Shown here: positions 22,990-34,335 of the stretch, one piece after another
How positions within the stretch are numbered: position 1 is the stretch's first letter
Layout: each line of letters starts with the position of its first letter
NCBI RefSeq assembly: GCF_001642475.1
Contig: NW_019173943.1
Location: 62,001-126,000 of the forward strand
Length of the DNA stretch: 64,000 nucleotides
Direction: 5' to 3'
Source: Fonsecaea monophora
Taxonomy: Eukaryota > Ascomycota > Eurotiomycetes > Chaetothyriales > Herpotrichiellaceae
Program-made: the position numbers and the translations under genes
Notes under the pieces: model-generated
The model's input: only the letters and a program-made list of their open reading frames with translations
Told to the model about the DNA's origin: nothing
Database searches by the model: none

Positions 22990-23043
22990 ACGACGACGAC
23001 GACGACGACAACGACTACCACCACCACGTCCTCCTCCTCCTCC
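22990..23043. repeat. Trinucleotide microsatellites (CGA)n, (CCA)n, (CCT)n
   Basis: Three adjoining triplet runs: about six CGA, four to five ACC/CCA and four to five CTC units. Non-coding, since stop codons occur on both sides in each frame. Confidence 0.85.
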
Positions 23044-23392
23044 TTGTTCCTCAAAAGACTCTTTCGTTCCGTGGTGGGATCTGTCACGTGTGGCGCTAGG
23101 CCAGGTTGGAACTAGCCCGATCTTTCTTCTCCCCTCTTTTATTCAGGTAGATCGAGTCACTAGGACTCTTCCTCCTTCTCTCTCTTCAGACAGAAAAGAG
23201 CTCAACAAACCAAACCAATCTGCCATTGCGGCAACCAATTCCTTTTCCTAGTTGTGGGCTAGTGTCGAGACTCATTCGGTTGAACGTCTTGCAACAGGAT
23301 CTCTTCTCACCTTCCTATTCTGTATTCTAGGACACAGTATAGAAAAACGACTACTCGTGGAGATCAGGGAGTATATCCGCCAATGATGAAGC

Positions 23393-23414
23393 AATGAATG
23401 AATGAACGAACGAA
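23393..23414. repeat. Tetranucleotide run (AATG)n(AACG)n
   Basis: AATG repeated about three times then AACG twice; simple sequence in the 3' flank of the regulator gene. Confidence 0.8.
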
Positions 23415-23638
23415 TTGTCATGGAACATGGGATATGGGATAATGAACATGTAACACGCGACATGCGACATGCGATATGGGGGTATCTATCAACATATATC
23501 TCTAGCTATTCATCCGGACGATCCATCAATCCATCAATCCATATCATTCATCCAGATCATTATGCGTCTCGTCAAAAGAAATCCATCGCTCGATATGGGG
23601 TAAATCGCTCAATAAACCAATAAATTACCATGTATGTC

Positions 23639-25420
23639 TTACTTCCACTGTCTCACTCGCGCAGCGACTTCCAGCATCCCTGCCGGCCACCACCACTGCT
23701 GCTGCTGTTGCTGCTCCTGCCGAGTGCCACCCCCCAAAAACGCCGCTCCATACCGCGCAATCAATCCCTGTAGCGACACGAACGGGAACTCGCCCACCCA
23801 CCACGTCTCCTTCTCCAGCAGGAGCATCAGCACCAGCCAGTGCGCATAGACATCCAGCGCCAAGATTTCGGCTGTCGTGAGCTCTCTATCCTCGTCTCCA
23901 TACTCGTCCCCGGCGACGGCGTTCATGTCCGCGTGAGGATCGAGAAGGGGTAGGAGCAGGTCGACGTACGTCTGTGGCGCGCTGGAGAAAAAGGCCAGGA
24001 ATGATCGCGCCAGCGGCTCCGCGTGCGTCGGATTTGGTCGCTGTAGGATGAAGTTGTGGAGCCAGCCGGGCGCCTGGGCGAGGAGGCTGTCGGGCGAGAC
24101 GGAGAACTTTTGCCACTGAATGTTAGTGATGAGCGCGTCTTTTCCAATGCAAGAGGTGGCTAGAATAGGCGGGAGAAAAACTCACACAAGAAGCATATTC
24201 AAAGGGAATCTCAGTCTCCGGACACTCTGTAAACGTGCTGGTCATGATGTCGCTCAGAATCTCGTACGCCCCGTAGACCGCGGCCATGTTCTCGTCGACC
24301 TGCGGCCCGGCCAGCGCACATTCTATCCGGCATCGCAGCTGGGACGAGGCCTGGTGGAACGTCGCCCCCACAACGGGAAACATGGTGTGCGACCGTTCAG
24401 GTATGGTCGGTGAGTCTGTCGCGGCATCTCCCGCCGACTGGGCTGCCGCCGAAAACATCGTCTCCCACGGCGACTTGGACTTTGAAGTACCTGGCTCGAC
24501 GGGGTTGGAGTTTAGCGCGACAATGGTCGTCCGGATCCCGCGCAGTAAGAGAATCATGTCGCGCGGGGTCAAGAGGTCCGTGGTGCGTGCGCCCTTGGCC
24601 CGGAGCACCCAGTGCTGAATGTGCTGGAAGGCGAGGGCAAAGGGCACCAGCATCAGAGAGCTGGCGATCAGGGGTTGCGTGTCTGACTCTCTCGGTCGCG
24701 ACGTCATGGTCCGCATCTGCTCGAGGGCCAGCGTGTGATGCTCCAAGCCCATGTCGAGAATGTGCCGCACCGTCTCGGGATCGGCGCTTCGACCAGCGGA
24801 GATGGTGTCGCAGCACAGACACGTAGCAGAGAGTGCCAGAACCGAGTGCGAGACGAGCTCGCTCTCGAGGGCCAGCTTGGCGATGCCGACCTGCAAGACG
24901 ATGCGGTCCTTTTGCCAGCTGGGCGCGGTCCGGCACGTATGGTTGAGAAAGTGGAAGTAGAGGTCCGAGTCTGTCACGTTGGAGAGGATAATGTCGCTCC
25001 CACCTTGACTTTGGGGGGCATTACTCGGCACCGGTGACTTGGACAGCATTTCTCTCGGAGGAGGGGCTAATCGACTCCCAGATGACCGGGGCGGCGACGG
25101 CACTGGAGATGGCAGCGAAGACCCCGACACGGGTGGACGTGATTCGCTTGATCTTGAAGCTCGTTCGTGCTGGTCTGTTGCATATGTGCAAGTCCTCAGA
25201 CTTGTCTCGCACAGTGTACAGCACGGCTTCTTCTCGTCGCACTGTCGACGGCGTCAGTCCCGCCATGTCATCAATGATCAGCGACGTATGTGCTCACCTT
25301 CTTCCTTCTCTGCTTGCACGTCAAACAGCCATTGCGAGATTTTGCGTGGGATCGCCTGGACCGAAACCCCGGCGGGAAGGGGTTGGACGTCGGCGACGAC
25401 GACGACGAGCTTCGATCCAT
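23639..25420 (-). CDS. Zn(II)2Cys6 transcription factor, 551 aa
   Basis: Three exons: 25420-25298, 25241-24186, 24115-23639; both introns GT-AG and phase 0. The N-terminal zinc cluster is canonical and interrupted by intron 1: GCLTCKQRRKK / CDEKKPCCTLCETSLRTC, with basic residues before it (FRSRRSHAKSRNG). A Ser/Pro linker follows, then a helical middle region beginning YFHFLNHTC and RIVLQVGIAKLALESELVSH, like the Fungal_trans_2/STU1-type regulators of secondary metabolism and sterol uptake. The C-terminus carries a short Gln run (RQEQQQQQQWWWP). ATG 25420 is the first in-frame ATG; the frame is open further but only with non-ATG codons. It sits alone between a secreted-protein gene and a hydrolase gene, so its targets cannot be guessed with confidence. 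Confidence 0.87.
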
Positions 25421-27114
25421 TGAAATTTTTCTTACTGGGAGATGCCTCGCTACCAGCAACTACCAAGGAGATTCTCGGTGTCGTAGGGCTAGAGCATCGG
25501 GGTCTTGGTTTTTGATATTGTATTTTGTCTTTCGCTTGCTTTACTTGTTTGGAAGTCGTTCCGCTTGGGGTTTTTCTAATAGAGATTTCCTATTCGACCG
25601 TTTGGGGAGAAGCTGAGCTGACTCAGTTGTTCAGGGTCCTCTGTGGGTGTCTGGGGACAAGAATTGTCAGGGTCTTGCGACATGCAGTCGACAGCTGGTG
25701 GCGCGTGGGAAATCTTGTTACAAATTGTGCCTGAGTCTGAGCTCCACCGGGCGATGAACCGCGGTATTCCGCTTGATTAGCCTGAGATGGCTCTGGTAGG
25801 TGGACGGTCGACTGCCATCCGGCGGAGTAGCAGTGGAGGGAGTAGTAGTAGTACAGTAGGACGAGGTATGGGCATCGCATGGTGATTGCATCTTGGCAAT
25901 AGGGCTGCCTGTGGTGAGGCCTGCGATGGTGCCTTGGCTGAAGTCATTGAGCATCTTGTCCAGGCCAGAGGTGAGATGGTGGTGTGGTGGTGTGGGTGGT
26001 GTGTCCCCAGTGTTGGGGTGGGATTTAATTATTGTGCTGCGCCCTTTTAACCAACTTACCCAACTAAACCCAGCCTGGCCATGGTGGGCGAGGCTGAGCA
26101 TTTACTACTACGAGCCCCAACTATACGAGTCACAACTACTCGGTACAACTGCGTGCATCAGGCCAGAAACTCTTCTCACCGTCCCCCGTCCCCCGTCCCT
26201 GTCCACACCGATTTCGCATCCGATTTCGCTAATCAGCATTTGCAATTTCCTCTCTAGCCTCGTTTTTGTAGTAGGTTGTGGGTAAATGCTCTAGTGGGGG
26301 TTTTTTGGTTTGTGGCACGCCATTCCCAATGAAACCCGGGGACGGGACACGTCCAAGGGAGATAATATACGAGTACGAAGGACGGATTAGGCTCGAGGTA
26401 TACTTGTAGGCAATAGGCAGGAGATACATAGCACCAGACACCGCCCAAAAGGAGACTGTAGATCTGTAATCGATATTTCGTAGAAGTGCAGGAAAAGTGC
26501 AAATCCCCCATGCCAGACAGAACCAGACCTCGGCATCTTGCGACAACAACACATGCATATCATATGCATATGCTGTGCTACTCATCACACCTACCGCATC
26601 TTCTCTCATCTATGCGACCCTGACTTTGAAGCAACCGTTTCATTGTCTCGACTGTAACGCTGACTCTGGATTCTTCGTATCCGGACCAGGACGCTGCTGA
26701 GACTGGATCGGTGACTTGACTGGGACGGATTTGTCCACCTCGAGCAAGAAATGGCGTAGTTTTCAGTAGTTGAGGAACGCGTCGCGAATAAAAGTGGACG
26801 CGGGTATACCACGGCGAGAGAGCATCTACTTGTAACCACTATCGCAGGTCTCAATGGTATTGGCAACGACGACGTCGACGACTCTCCGGCATTCCTTTAA
26901 ATCAAACAGAGCGACAAGTCCAGGTCAGAAGACTATCAATCAAGCCAGGAGATTTCATGTGTACCTTGGTTATTATCTTGATGATATATAGTAAAAGGAA
27001 CGCAAAAGGAATCGCAGTCTATAAGCCGAACGTCCTGATAGATCAATCTCTTCCCAATATGCTGCTCCTAACACTTCCCTTTCTACATTGTACTCGTTTC
27101 CTACTTCATCCAGA
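25421..27114. other. Intergenic 1.7 kb
   Basis: Promoter of the leftward regulator on the left and 3' flank of the hydrolase gene on the right. Small open frames (for example 26229-26609, minus) show no domain. Contains a CCCCCGT repeat at about 26183-26202 and one TACTCGGTAC motif (26137-26146). Confidence 0.5.
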
Positions 27115-28308
27115 TCACAATCCGTTCCGCTCCAAAAAGTCAAAAGTCACCTGGTACCCCGCCGTGGCGTTGTTGTGCAGCGTAAACGCATGTCCCGTGT
27201 TGGGCTGGATATAGTCCTCCACCACGGCGGCGTTGGGGTACGTCGCCCTCAAAGCCTGCGGTTCGTACGCCCCCTTGCAGTCGCCGTCGCAGATGTAAAA
27301 GTCAAATTCGGCCAGCATGTACTGCACCGGTGCCTTGAGGCCGGGACCCTGCAGGCCGATGATGTGGAAGGCCGAGGCCAACTCCGCGACAGGCACGGGC
27401 TGCTTGAGCGCATCGCCGTAATCAAACATCTCCTGGGTGAAGGCCGTGGCGGGATCGCCCCCGAAGAAGAGATTCTGGATTCCCGTTTTCTGGCACACGA
27501 CATACCCGCTCGGTCGGTCGAAGGGAGGGTTGCTCGTGGCTGCAAAGTCAACACCCCACGACGCCATGCCCGGCGCACCCAGGTATTTGCCGTAAAAGTA
27601 GCCGGTGATAATCACACCGTCGGTCAGAGTAGGATATTTGGCCACCAACGCCGAAGTGAGGAACGATCCGAAACTGTGGCCGACATGGACGATTTTGTTG
27701 GGGGCGGTCAACGAGTTGAACTGCGCCATCGCAGGCTGTGCTTTTGCTGCGAGGCTGTAAATGGTCCCGTTGCGCGCCATCAAGGTCAACTGTCGAAGAA
27801 TCTCAAGCTCCAGCGGCGCTTGCACCACATTGTACGCGTCTGGGTGGTCCGATTGACCGGCTCCGAGGCGGTCGTACGTGAGGATCGAGTATCCTGCTCT
27901 GAGCGACGCTTCAACATACGACAGGTTGTCCCGTTGGAGCTCAGGGTCCCAATATCTCCCGTCATAGTGTGCGCCGTGGGTCGCGATTTGTAGAATGTCT
28001 TTTTTCGCCGCAGGGGCTTTGGGAACGCACAGCTGGGCATGGATATTGAAAGTCCCGGCCGTCGTGGTGTTTTTAACGACAGTCTGCACGCCCTGGGGTG
28101 TGCTCCAGGTGTCTTCGTAGACGGCCCAAGCTCGTGCTTCAATGTTGCTGTCCACTCTCCGGTGGTCGTAGATGGCGCTATCTGCGGAAGCGAACACCGG
28201 GATGTCCAACTGTTTGCAATATCCGTTGGTTCTCTGAGGAGCTTTGACGGGCGAAGCGGTGGCGGTACGAGACAGAGCCAACAAGGCTACGACAAAGGCG
28301 GCGGCCAT
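27115..28308 (-). CDS. Secreted alpha/beta hydrolase, 397 aa
   Basis: Serine hydrolase of the alpha/beta fold. Single exon. The signal peptide (MAAAFVVALLALSRTATA) is followed by a mature domain with THGAHYDGRYWD (oxyanion loop area), LTYDRLGAGQSDHP (typical strand-4 turn), the nucleophile elbow GHSFGS with Ser212, and a C-terminal NTGHAFTLHNNA that supplies the catalytic His; the acid is probably the Asp in MLAEFDFYICDGDC or nearby. Several N-x-T sites and paired Cys agree with secretion. Homologous fungal proteins are annotated only as hydrolases or esterases; lipase or depolymerase activity is not shown. A TATA box about 85 bases upstream suggests a regulated single gene. Confidence 0.88.
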   Translation of the reverse strand: MAAAFVVALLALSRTATASPVKAPQRTNGYCKQLDIPVFASADSAIYDHRRVDSNIEARAWAVYEDTWSTPQGVQTVVKNTTTAGTFNIHAQLCVPKAPAAKKDILQIATHGAHYDGRYWDPELQRDNLSYVEASLRAGYSILTYDRLGAGQSDHPDAYNVVQAPLELEILRQLTLMARNGTIYSLAAKAQPAMAQFNSLTAPNKIVHVGHSFGSFLTSALVAKYPTLTDGVIITGYFYGKYLGAPGMASWGVDFAATSNPPFDRPSGYVVCQKTGIQNLFFGGDPATAFTQEMFDYGDALKQPVPVAELASAFHIIGLQGPGLKAPVQYMLAEFDFYICDGDCKGAYEPQALRATYPNAAVVEDYIQPNTGHAFTLHNNATAGYQVTFDFLERNGL

Positions 28309-29401
28309 AATGGGCGAGGCAATAGGATGAGTGAGAGGTTGCGGGAGCTTTGATCGTGTCCTTCATCGAACGGCGGCAGCGAGGACAGCATTATATAGTT
28401 GTAGACAGTCAGCTCTGCTCAAGTCTACAATGTGAGGTATGACGTTGCTGCTGGTCAACAACGAGGGTAACTCAGATGTCATGGCTCTGTTGTCCAGGGC
28501 CGTATGAATAACGCGCACAACCGGGACAGTCGACTGAGCATGGTTACGATATGGGCCATGGCGGAGCCCGAGTACGCGATGGGGCGACGGGGTGGATGAT
28601 AGAGCCAGACAGACAACCCATTTCGCAATTGGAAAGGAGAAGCGCTCGGAATTTATCCATCGTATTGCTGTACTTGTTCACGTTGAATATACGAGTGATG
28701 AAGCATGTCCCCCGCAAAGACGAGGCTTTCTTGTTGGTAAGCACCTCACGGTGGACTAGTTTGTGAGGCACTCTGAGAAATTGGGCGAAGATGGCGGACA
28801 TGTGGTCGGAGGGACTAGACTGACCAGGGGCGTATTCGCTTCGCGGGAGCGTATTTGTGGAGTCGACCCTGCAGCGCTATGACAATTTGTACCTGTAGCG
28901 GCGGGAGAGGCCGCTAGTGTTTTTTGAATCAATGGCGACGGGGATGCATCAGAGCAAAGTTTGTAGGCAGAGGCAGTGCGCAGCAAAAGCTAGTACACGA
29001 TGGAGATGGAGAGGAAGAGAGACACAAACTCGGGACTCGCACAGCAAACGAGGCTGATACAACAGCAACAACTGAAATCAATTCAATCCCCACCGGGGCA
29101 CTGCTGATGCACTACTCATGCACTACTCCTCAACCTCACATTCAAGACTGATGGTTCAGTGCATCAAGTCAAGAGCAGACAACTTCAGAGGATTGCTATA
29201 AAGCACTGGATCTGGCCTGCATTTGACACATCTACCTCGTCCACTATCATCCTGATCCATCATCATCATCCTTATCATTCTACACCAACACCTCGGGCAC
29301 AGACACTCCTTGCGTCCAGTCTCATCCTCCAACAACCAAACCAGCAAACCCTCACTCCATCTCCCTCATCATCACCTCGGCCTCCCTCACTCCTCTCTCC
29401 A
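28309..29401. other. Divergent intergenic region, 1.1 kb
   Basis: Contains the promoter of the hydrolase on the left and of the small membrane protein on the right. The frame of the latter stays open back to 29159 but has no ATG. No gene recognised. Confidence 0.5.
28391..28397 (-). promoter_or_regulatory. TATA box of the secreted hydrolase gene
   Basis: TATATAA on the minus strand, about 85 bases before the ATG at 28308. Confidence 0.5.
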
Positions 29402-29659
29402 ATGGTTGCTCTCGCCCTCGCCCTCGGCGCCGCCATCTACTTCACGGCCGAAAAAGTGCGGGACCACAAGAAAAAGAAGGCCGCCCTCAAAGACAAAGAC
29501 CAACAGGCACCGCCCTACGACTCGATCCCTCCCAGTGCCTCGGCCTTGGAGAACAGGGCGGCCCGTCGCTCCGTGGACCAGCTCCCGCAATATGTGTACA
29601 GCGAGCCCCCACCGTATCACCTCAAAGACCCGAGTCGCGGGCAAAAGGCCCCCAAATAA
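29402..29659 (+). CDS. Small single-pass membrane protein with PPxY motif, 85 aa
   Basis: Single exon from the first ATG in a long open frame. Residues 1-16 (MVALALALGAAIYFTA) form one short hydrophobic anchor, followed by a very basic stretch (KVRDHKKKKAALKDKD) and a Pro/Tyr-rich tail with APPYDS and SEPPPYHL. PPPY at 69-72 is a PPxY motif, the docking site for WW domains of Rsp5-type ubiquitin ligases. The layout (anchor, basic patch, PPxY) is that of small membrane adaptors, but no homologous family is recognised, and the protein could be species-specific. Pyrimidine/CA-rich leader precedes the ATG, as in many fungal genes. Confidence 0.5.
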   Translation: MVALALALGAAIYFTAEKVRDHKKKKAALKDKDQQAPPYDSIPPSASALENRAARRSVDQLPQYVYSEPPPYHLKDPSRGQKAPK

Positions 29660-31222
29660 ATATCTGTCATCCAGCTGTGCGGAGTTGGGGTTTGACAGCG
29701 CTTAGGCGAGGTCGTTTACGAAGGGGTTGGAGGCGGGGTTATGGATCTTGCAGGCAGGGATAGGGACGCCAGGGGGGGTCCGATCTTTTACCAGTGGGGC
29801 GTTGGGGGTTTCTGTATTTTGTATCCATGGTCAGACAGCGAGACAAGACGAGATACCTTGCAGCGGGTGTATCCGTCAGACATGCGAGGGAGCACGTTTG
29901 GTAGACGCGGGAGTTGTACAGTGTATAGAATCAATCTAATCTTTCCCATTCTCCACCAATCCTCCAATGCTCAATGTCCCTGGCATCATGGCATAGCATT
30001 CTTCTCCATAAGTACAACTGTGACTTTGTCCAATATTGGTAGCGGTGAGGACTAACATCGTCTTTCTTCCAGCTTTTGCGAGGCTATGAGGCTCGGGGAG
30101 AGCTGTATTTGGATGCCCGGCGTATGGAGTGTCTGCTCGCAGTGAGAGTGGCATGATGGCATTGTGATGAAGTTGTTTGTGGTCTAGAGCATTAGAACAT
30201 GCATTTATTGAATCAGGAGATGTTCGTGGCCAATGCCCCTGCTCCACCTGAGAATTCCGTCTTTCTGTTCCTAGCAGCGACACGTGGCAAGGCACAACCT
30301 CGCATAACCGCAATTCAGGGTCTCCAGCGAAAAAAGACTAATCTGATCCGCCAAGCTACTGTACATGCAAGGGGACATGGGAATATGGAGGGTGGGAGGG
30401 TTCGCATCGAACACTCCATACTCCAGCCTGACCAAGCCTCGCGAATACGCTTTTCGCCCTCGACATCGACTCCACTTTTACGCAGATACGCACGCGCCCC
30501 CCATCTCCCACTTCTGCTGCTCTGCATTATTTCCAACCTCCACCATATAGTTTTCGGCGCCGACGTCAAAGAATGCCATCCTGCATGCGACACATGACAC
30601 TTCGTCTCGCTCATATTCGCACTCGTACATTTGCTACAGGAATTAATTCCTGTTCCCCGGACGATAGGCCTGCGGCCTTCCTCGGCCTCGCACCTCCGCG
30701 CCGCAAAGCTACTGAGGAATAATTCCAAAAACCTTCGCTCCGTCGTCATGGATCCCGGACACGCAGAATACGACAGAAGACCCGTCCCTGCTGCGCCTTT
30801 CTTGCTGCGCAGTGACTAAGGTGCAACACAGTTCATGCTACGATTTCTCTCCGTGTCATAGACGCCACGGCCTTGACCTTGACCTCGTCGACTGGTACTC
30901 CTACGGTGTGATCATGCCCAGCAACCAAGGGTCCAAGTCTAGCCTTGAGCGATACGATCTGAAAAAGGCCATGGCTTGTTCCATAAATACAAGTAAGGAG
31001 TCGAGCTGTGATGACATTGTTGTTCAAGGTCGATGGGCCAGCAGCTCGGGGTTTTCGCTCGTCTCAATTTAAAAGGCCTGATATACTTGACCACTCTACA
31101 GGTTCATTCCTCATCAACCTCACTGTCTAGAATTACTATTACCTCTCTTCCTCGACACAGCGCGTCAGACTATTGCGAGACAAGACAGTGCATTCCACCT
31201 CCATCAACCCCCAAAAGACACC
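29660..31222. other. Intergenic 1.56 kb
   Basis: No gene recognised; short frames on both strands lack domains. The last 150 bases are pyrimidine- and CA-rich, like the leader of the SYLF gene. Confidence 0.5.
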
Positions 31223-31949
31223 ATGACAGGCAGTCTCCGCAAAGAATGCGACAAGGCGGCGCAAATCCTCAAGAGCTTCGTTGGTGCGCGGCATTGCCTC
31301 CCTCCAGCCTCTCCATGATATGCTGGAACCAGACTGACATACAGGCGCAGACAAAGGCCGAATACCCGCACAGGTCATCGCCAACGCCAAAGGGCTCGCC
31401 ATCTTCTCGGGCTTCCGCGCCGCCATGTACCTCGCCGGGGCGGGTGGGTCTGGGGTGGTCGTCGCGCGACTCGCCGACGGATCGTGGTCCGCACCCTCGG
31501 CATTCTCCGTGCGCTCGGGCGGCATCGGGGTCGTCTACGGCGTCGACGTGTACGACTGCGTGTGCGTGCTCAACACGCGGGAGGCTGTCGACGCGTACAT
31601 GACCAGCGAAATGACCATGGGGGCGGGTGCGTCAGTGGCCGCCGGCCCCATCGGCGGCACCGCAGATATCAGCACCAAAGAAGTCAACCCGATCTGGACG
31701 TACACAAAGTCCCGCGGCCTCTACGGCGGGTTAACCGTCGACGGCACCGTCATCAAGGAACGCCCGAGCATCAACGTCGACGCGTACGGGTCGGGTGTCA
31801 CGGCGGCCAAGATCCTCAAGGGCGAGACGGAGTGGCCGGCAAAGACGCAGCTGCGAGAGGTCCTCAAGCTGGCCGGGGGGGAGAGCGCGGATGGGAAAGT
31901 TCTTGGGGCGATCAGCACGGAGCCGACGCCGGGGGATCTGAAGGAGTGA
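31223..31949 (+). CDS. SYLF-domain protein (Ysc84-like), 221 aa
   Basis: SYLF (DUF500) proteins bind phosphoinositides and actin; fungal Ysc84 acts at endocytic sites, though the fungal SYLF-only forms are mostly uncharacterised. Exons 31223-31283 and 31345-31949 with a GT-AG intron of 61 nt; the first exon codes MTGSLRKECDKAAQILKSF, the typical amphipathic start. Then IPAQVIANAKGLAIFSGFRAA, GSGVVVARLADGSWSAPSA, and GIGVVYGVDVYDCVCVLNT and YTKSRGLYGGLTVDGTVI, which are the conserved blocks. No SH3 domain, unlike yeast Ysc84, so only the lipid-binding module is present. Codons are strongly C/G-ending. Confidence 0.9.
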
Positions 31950-33409
31950 TTGATTACAAGAGGTGGTATGACATAGCATGGCATGGCATGGAATAAAGTG
32001 GGAAGATGTAGGAATGGTGTTTGCTTATCAACTGGGGTAACATGGCAATGGGAAGATCATATGGATGGTTTTGTTGTCAACTGGGAGTTATATACTATAG
32101 CGCATTGGGCTGTTTGGTTCTCTTTATAATGGATTATTGCGCTTTGCTCTTTGCTCTTTGCTCTTTGCTCTTTGCTCTTGCGTCAAGTCGAGGATATTAC
32201 ATATCAGGTAGGAAAGGACTGTTTGAATCTGCCGTTAGCCGTGTCGTACGTACATACATACTCGGTACATAAGGTAGTCTCGGGGGGATGTTAAGTACTA
32301 CAGCCGTGGCACGTGGAGTCTTGGGCGGAGAATCTCACAGCAGCAGGCGGGACAAATATTCAATGAAGAAATGAATGAATGACTGGCTGACTGGCTGACT
32401 GGTTGACTGCCTGCCTACCTAATTGCTGAAGTTTCTGCCATTGACATCTAATTAGATCCTCCAACCTAGCTGCCTGCCTGCCTGCTTGGGTATTGACTCG
32501 TTCCATTGGTAGGTTTGATGATACATGTCGGCCTCATTCCTCACTATCAACCACCTCGTTGGACATGGAACTGGACCCTTTACAACTGGGGCACCAGGGC
32601 GGTAGGTCAGGCTAATTGTCAATATGAATCTGATATTGGGAAATCTGGAAAACCGGTAATGGTAATTGGTGCGTCAAATAAAAGTCTCAAAAGGACATTG
32701 AGTGATCATCCAGCCTATCATTATCGTCCTGGCAGGGATGGGACCAAGAAATTTGGAATGACCGACACAGGCACAAGGGCGAAAGGGTGGAAAGGGTGAA
32801 AGAAATGGATCCTTGATCCCTCAACCCACCACCCACCCACCCACCATCCACCAACCGTCTCGCACCTCACGCCTCACGCCAAAGTAGCTAGGCTCTGGCG
32901 AAGAGGGCGGACGCCGACGTTTCGCTCCGCTGGATCCGGTGAGATATCGGTGGCCCACTCTCCTCGGCACTGCTCGAGGTGAATAAGTCCCGCAGAACCG
33001 AAGTCGAGGCCCTGGAATGGTTCGAGGAGCTAGAGTGTCTGTACCTGAAGAGACGGAGGCGGACACATGACCCAGAAACCAGAGAGTTGGTGCTAGGCCG
33101 GACATGTATCAACCCGTTCATGTGCCGAGACTACATCGCCGTATCGGATGTATGGCTGCGGTCTTGACCAGACTCTGCTCTCGCCGACACTAGATTAGGC
33201 CACCTGGTCGGAATCTAATGAGCCAATACCTCCCTGCCGCTCGAACGTGTGGGTAGGATCGTGGATGTCTTTGAGGTGCCGATAGCGTTTGCAACAAAGA
33301 TAAACGTCTGGGCACGTCGTGCAATGATGGCTCGTCCCGTTGATTAACTATCCATAGTTAGCATTTTCCTCGGATTAGCACAGTACCGTAAATCTGGTAG
33401 TGCCCGTAT
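31950..33409. other. Intergenic 1.4 kb with tandem repeats
   Basis: No convincing gene. A 62-codon plus-strand frame at 32979-33167 (charged, EVEALEWFEELECLYLKRRRR) is noted but has no partner exons or known domain. Contains five heptamer repeats (32143-32177), GACTGGCT repeats (32381-32410), a GCCT run near 32470-32485 and one TACTCGGTAC motif (32259-32268). Confidence 0.45.
32143..32177. repeat. Heptamer tandem repeat (TTTGCTC)x5
   Basis: Five perfect copies in a row. Followed 200 bases later (32381-32410) by about three GACTGGCT units. No coding frame crosses them. Confidence 0.9.
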
Positions 33410-34335
33410 AGACACTTACACAAAAGTAACTGACACAGGCTCCGGCAGATACTTCCCTCACCTTCTTCGCTAGCCTCGATAGCTCATCTTCGTCAACATC
33501 CGCAACACTCACGTCATCGTTATTGGACCTCAGGTATGGGATAAAGTGGGTTTTTTGGTGCAAAATTGCAATGTCTTCAGCCGTGTAGCCCTCGGCGGTC
33601 TTGTCGTCGACGAAAGACCGGCCACCCTGCTTGTCCTTGGCTCCAAGGTCAGGAAGCAGCGCCAACTCGAAGGCGCGCTGGTTTGCACCGGTCGCGGCGA
33701 AATGTGAGGCGAGTTTGCCCTCTACATCTGCATTTTTGACACTGAGTTCCTTACCATCGCAGACCGCCATAATGTCCTCCAAGATTGATACGGACGCAGT
33801 TGCCACGGCACAGTTGAGCAGATTTCCACAGGAGCCACCGGCAATGCTCGGGTTACGGCCCTTTCTGACGAGGAACTTGAACAAGGAGCAGCTCGGCTAC
33901 TTCGTGCAAGCAATGAAACGCCACATGATGGATGGGACTGCCAATCTCAAGCACAGGATCTTCGAGGTCCGAAACGTTGGTGTCTTCAGGGTCGGCTTCG
34001 TTATCCAATAGTAGTGATATCATGTCAAGGTCTTTTTCTGGACGGCGTGATTGAGAGCCGCCGACAGGTTCAGCCTAGAATCCTAGACGGACGCGGTGTT
34101 TTTGTTTTGCAGCAGATATCTCACCGCCGAAAGGTTCGACTGCTAGACCATGGCGAGCTGACTGCACGTGTTGATCTTGGCTCCTCGAGACAGAAGCAGC
34201 GCCGCATTCTGCGCGTGAGCCTTAGCGACGGCCAGATCCAACGGAGACACATTGAATCCCCGAGGGCATGGACTCTGTGCAAGCTGACAGCAGACATGAG
34301 TTCTGTCGACGAAGCATTCAATTCACATATACGAT
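33410..34335 (-). pseudogene. Decayed ankyrin-repeat protein gene
   Basis: On the minus strand three frames join into one ankyrin protein: SPLDLAVAKAHAQNAALLL then SRGAKINTC (about 34250-34170), a continuation SNLSAVRYLLQNKN with two in-frame TAG codons (about 34150 and 34085), a frame change near 34040 into DLDMISLLLDNEADPED and SPIHHVAFHCLHEVAELLL, and another frame change near 33885 into FLVRKGRNPSIAGGSCGN, ALLPDLGAKDKQGGRS and GYTAEDIAILHQKTHF. These are typical ankyrin helices and loops. No GT-AG introns would remove the stops and shifts, so I call it a pseudogene. More remnants of the same strand (for example HARHWGVNLVGDW) continue to about 34980. What the intact protein did is unknown; such fungal ankyrin genes are often in fast-evolving families. 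Confidence 0.68.

Larger units (their letters stand above)
22383..23638. other. Intergenic 1.25 kb rich in simple sequence
   Basis: No gene seen. Lies downstream of both the secreted-protein gene and the convergent regulator gene. Contains trinucleotide runs (22990-23043), GAAT/GAAC runs (23393-23414), and ATCC-ATCA repeats at about 23519-23545. Confidence 0.55.
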
